In this document: in pieces, positions 63,353-64,000 of the stretch
How the letters are laid out: each line of letters starts with the position of its first letter
Position numbering within the stretch: position 1 is the stretch's first letter
Assembly (NCBI RefSeq): GCF_009711225.1
Contig: NZ_WMIE01000001.1
Coordinates: 930,001 to 994,000 of the forward strand
Direction: 5' to 3'
DNA length: 64,000 nt
DNA from: Paracoccus aestuariivivens
GTDB lineage: Bacteria > Pseudomonadota > Alphaproteobacteria > Rhodobacterales > Rhodobacteraceae
The notes under the pieces: model-generated
Told to the model about the DNA's origin: nothing
What the model saw: the letters and a program-made list of their open reading frames with translations, nothing else
Database searches by the model: none
Translations under genes and position numbers: made by a program

Positions 63353-63988
63353 ATGATGACCGAGATCGTTGATATTCCGCAGGCGCTGGTTGATCGCTGG
63401 CGTCGCATTCCGGTTCCGGTGATCGTCGATCTGGCCGCTGAATGTCAGATTGACATCGCGATCCGGCCGCTTTGTCCCGCCGGACAGCAACCCGCGCTTT
63501 TCGGGCGTGCCGTCACGGCGCGCTGTGCGCCTCCGGACTTCGGGGCAGTGCTGCGGGCGATCGGCTTGATGCAGAAGGGCGATGTTCTGTTGATCGACGC
63601 TGCCGGCATTGCGGAATGGGCGATGGTCGGCGACGTTCTGGGGGGCCACCTGCACCGGATCGGCGCGGCAGGGATCGTTTGTGACGGCGCGGTGCGCGAC
63701 ACTGGCGCTCTTGCGGGCATGTCGGGTCTGTCGGTTTATTCCCGACATATCAATCCGCGCGGTCCTGTCGGCATTGCAGGGACCGAGGTTAACCGGCCGG
63801 TCACGATTGGCGGTTGCGTAGTGAACCCGCGCGATCTGATCATTGGCGATGACGACGGGTTGGCCGTTCTGAACGCAACCCATGCGGCGGCGCTGATCGA
63901 CAAGGCTGAAGCCAAGCTTGTGCTGGAAGCCGAGTGGACCCGCAGGCTTGGAGCCGACGAGCCGATCGGTCAAATCTTCGGTTTGTAA
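63353..63988 (+). CDS. RraA-fold protein, probable 4-hydroxy-4-methyl-2-oxoglutarate-type aldolase
   Basis: 211 residues from the ATG at 63353 (an ATG follows directly; CAGGAG is 12 bases upstream, so the start is uncertain). The RraA fold includes both E. coli RNase E inhibitors and class II pyruvate aldolases. Here the sequence GDVLGG...VCDGAVRD contains an exact D-X20-R-D spacing, the motif of the aldolase/oxaloacetate decarboxylase group, where the Asp and Arg bind metal and pyruvate. So an enzyme is favoured over an RNase E regulator. It is 105 bp downstream of the large helicase-nuclease gene on the same strand; I see no functional link. Confidence 0.85.
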   Translation: MMTEIVDIPQALVDRWRRIPVPVIVDLAAECQIDIAIRPLCPAGQQPALFGRAVTARCAPPDFGAVLRAIGLMQKGDVLLIDAAGIAEWAMVGDVLGGHLHRIGAAGIVCDGAVRDTGALAGMSGLSVYSRHINPRGPVGIAGTEVNRPVTIGGCVVNPRDLIIGDDDGLAVLNATHAAALIDKAEAKLVLEAEWTRRLGADEPIGQIFGL

Positions 63989-64000
63989 GGCTTGAGCCAG

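Noticed and set aside
1..64000. CRISPR arrays, tRNA/rRNA genes, insertion sequences, prophage
   Set aside because: No spaced direct-repeat arrays, transposase, integrase or phage structural genes were seen, and no cloverleaf or rRNA-like stretch was noticed in the intergenic gaps.

Overview
The window looks like a chromosomal segment of a high-GC alphaproteobacterium, most probably Rhodobacterales and Paracoccus-like. This is an inference from the gene families (SphA-type outer-membrane protein, Hint-domain protein, the DUF3141/FabI/AckA/Pta cluster, long Orn/Lys/Arg decarboxylase beside AspT exchangers), from GC-rich codon use and from dense ATGA-overlapped operons. I saw no rRNA, tRNA, CRISPR array, insertion sequence or prophage. 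Coding density is high. The long antisense frames opposite real genes are GC-skew shadows and are left out.

Layout. 0-4.2 kb: 3' end of a GNAT-like protein, an APC amino-acid permease, and a DEAD-box RNA helicase with a hairpin-rich leader. 4.2-7.9 kb: a LysR regulator and aldehyde dehydrogenase divergent from an agmatinase-family ureohydrolase, with a perfect LysR-type T-N11-A palindrome between them (agmatine or guanidino-compound catabolism). 7.9-10.6 kb: PPK2 polyphosphate kinase and SulP anion transporter. 10.8-19.1 kb: a six-gene minus-strand operon with a 910-aa PLP decarboxylase, two tandem AspT-type exchangers, a Ca2+/H+ antiporter, a VIT-like membrane protein and a two-TM K+ channel; it reads as a pH/ion homeostasis module.

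19.2-27.4 kb: a small unknown protein, a TPR regulator-like protein, a DUF3302/membrane-fusion-protein/porin trio, a DUF3300(LysM)-DUF2950 envelope pair and a small secreted protein. 27.4-34.0 kb: a tightly overlapped six-gene operon with a DUF3141 alpha/beta hydrolase carrying a PhaC-like Cys-Asp-His set, both CoA-transferase subunits, phosphate acyltransferase, acetate kinase and FabI. This is an acyl-CoA/acyl-phosphate module of unknown product and one of the two best candidates for an undescribed system.

34-43.7 kb: a coiled-coil hypothetical, an MFS transporter, EF-P and its ligase EpmA in divergent orientation, a GT87-like mannosyltransferase, a Na/Pi cotransporter, an SphA-type protein with a good sigma-70 promoter and an intrinsic terminator, and a Hint-domain protein. 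43.8-57.3 kb: MprF, an HPP-CBS membrane protein, a short-chain dehydrogenase with a thiolase, and a two-component system divergent from an RND pump plus MipA; 7-bp direct repeats 11 bp apart lie in the shared promoter region. 57.5-63.2 kb: one 1,913-aa protein joining a transglutaminase-like Cys/His domain, DUF4011, an SF1 helicase, a Vsr/MTES-type nuclease and DUF3320; it is a single-gene anti-phage candidate and the other top find. The window closes with an RraA-fold protein bearing the complete D-X20-R-D aldolase motif.
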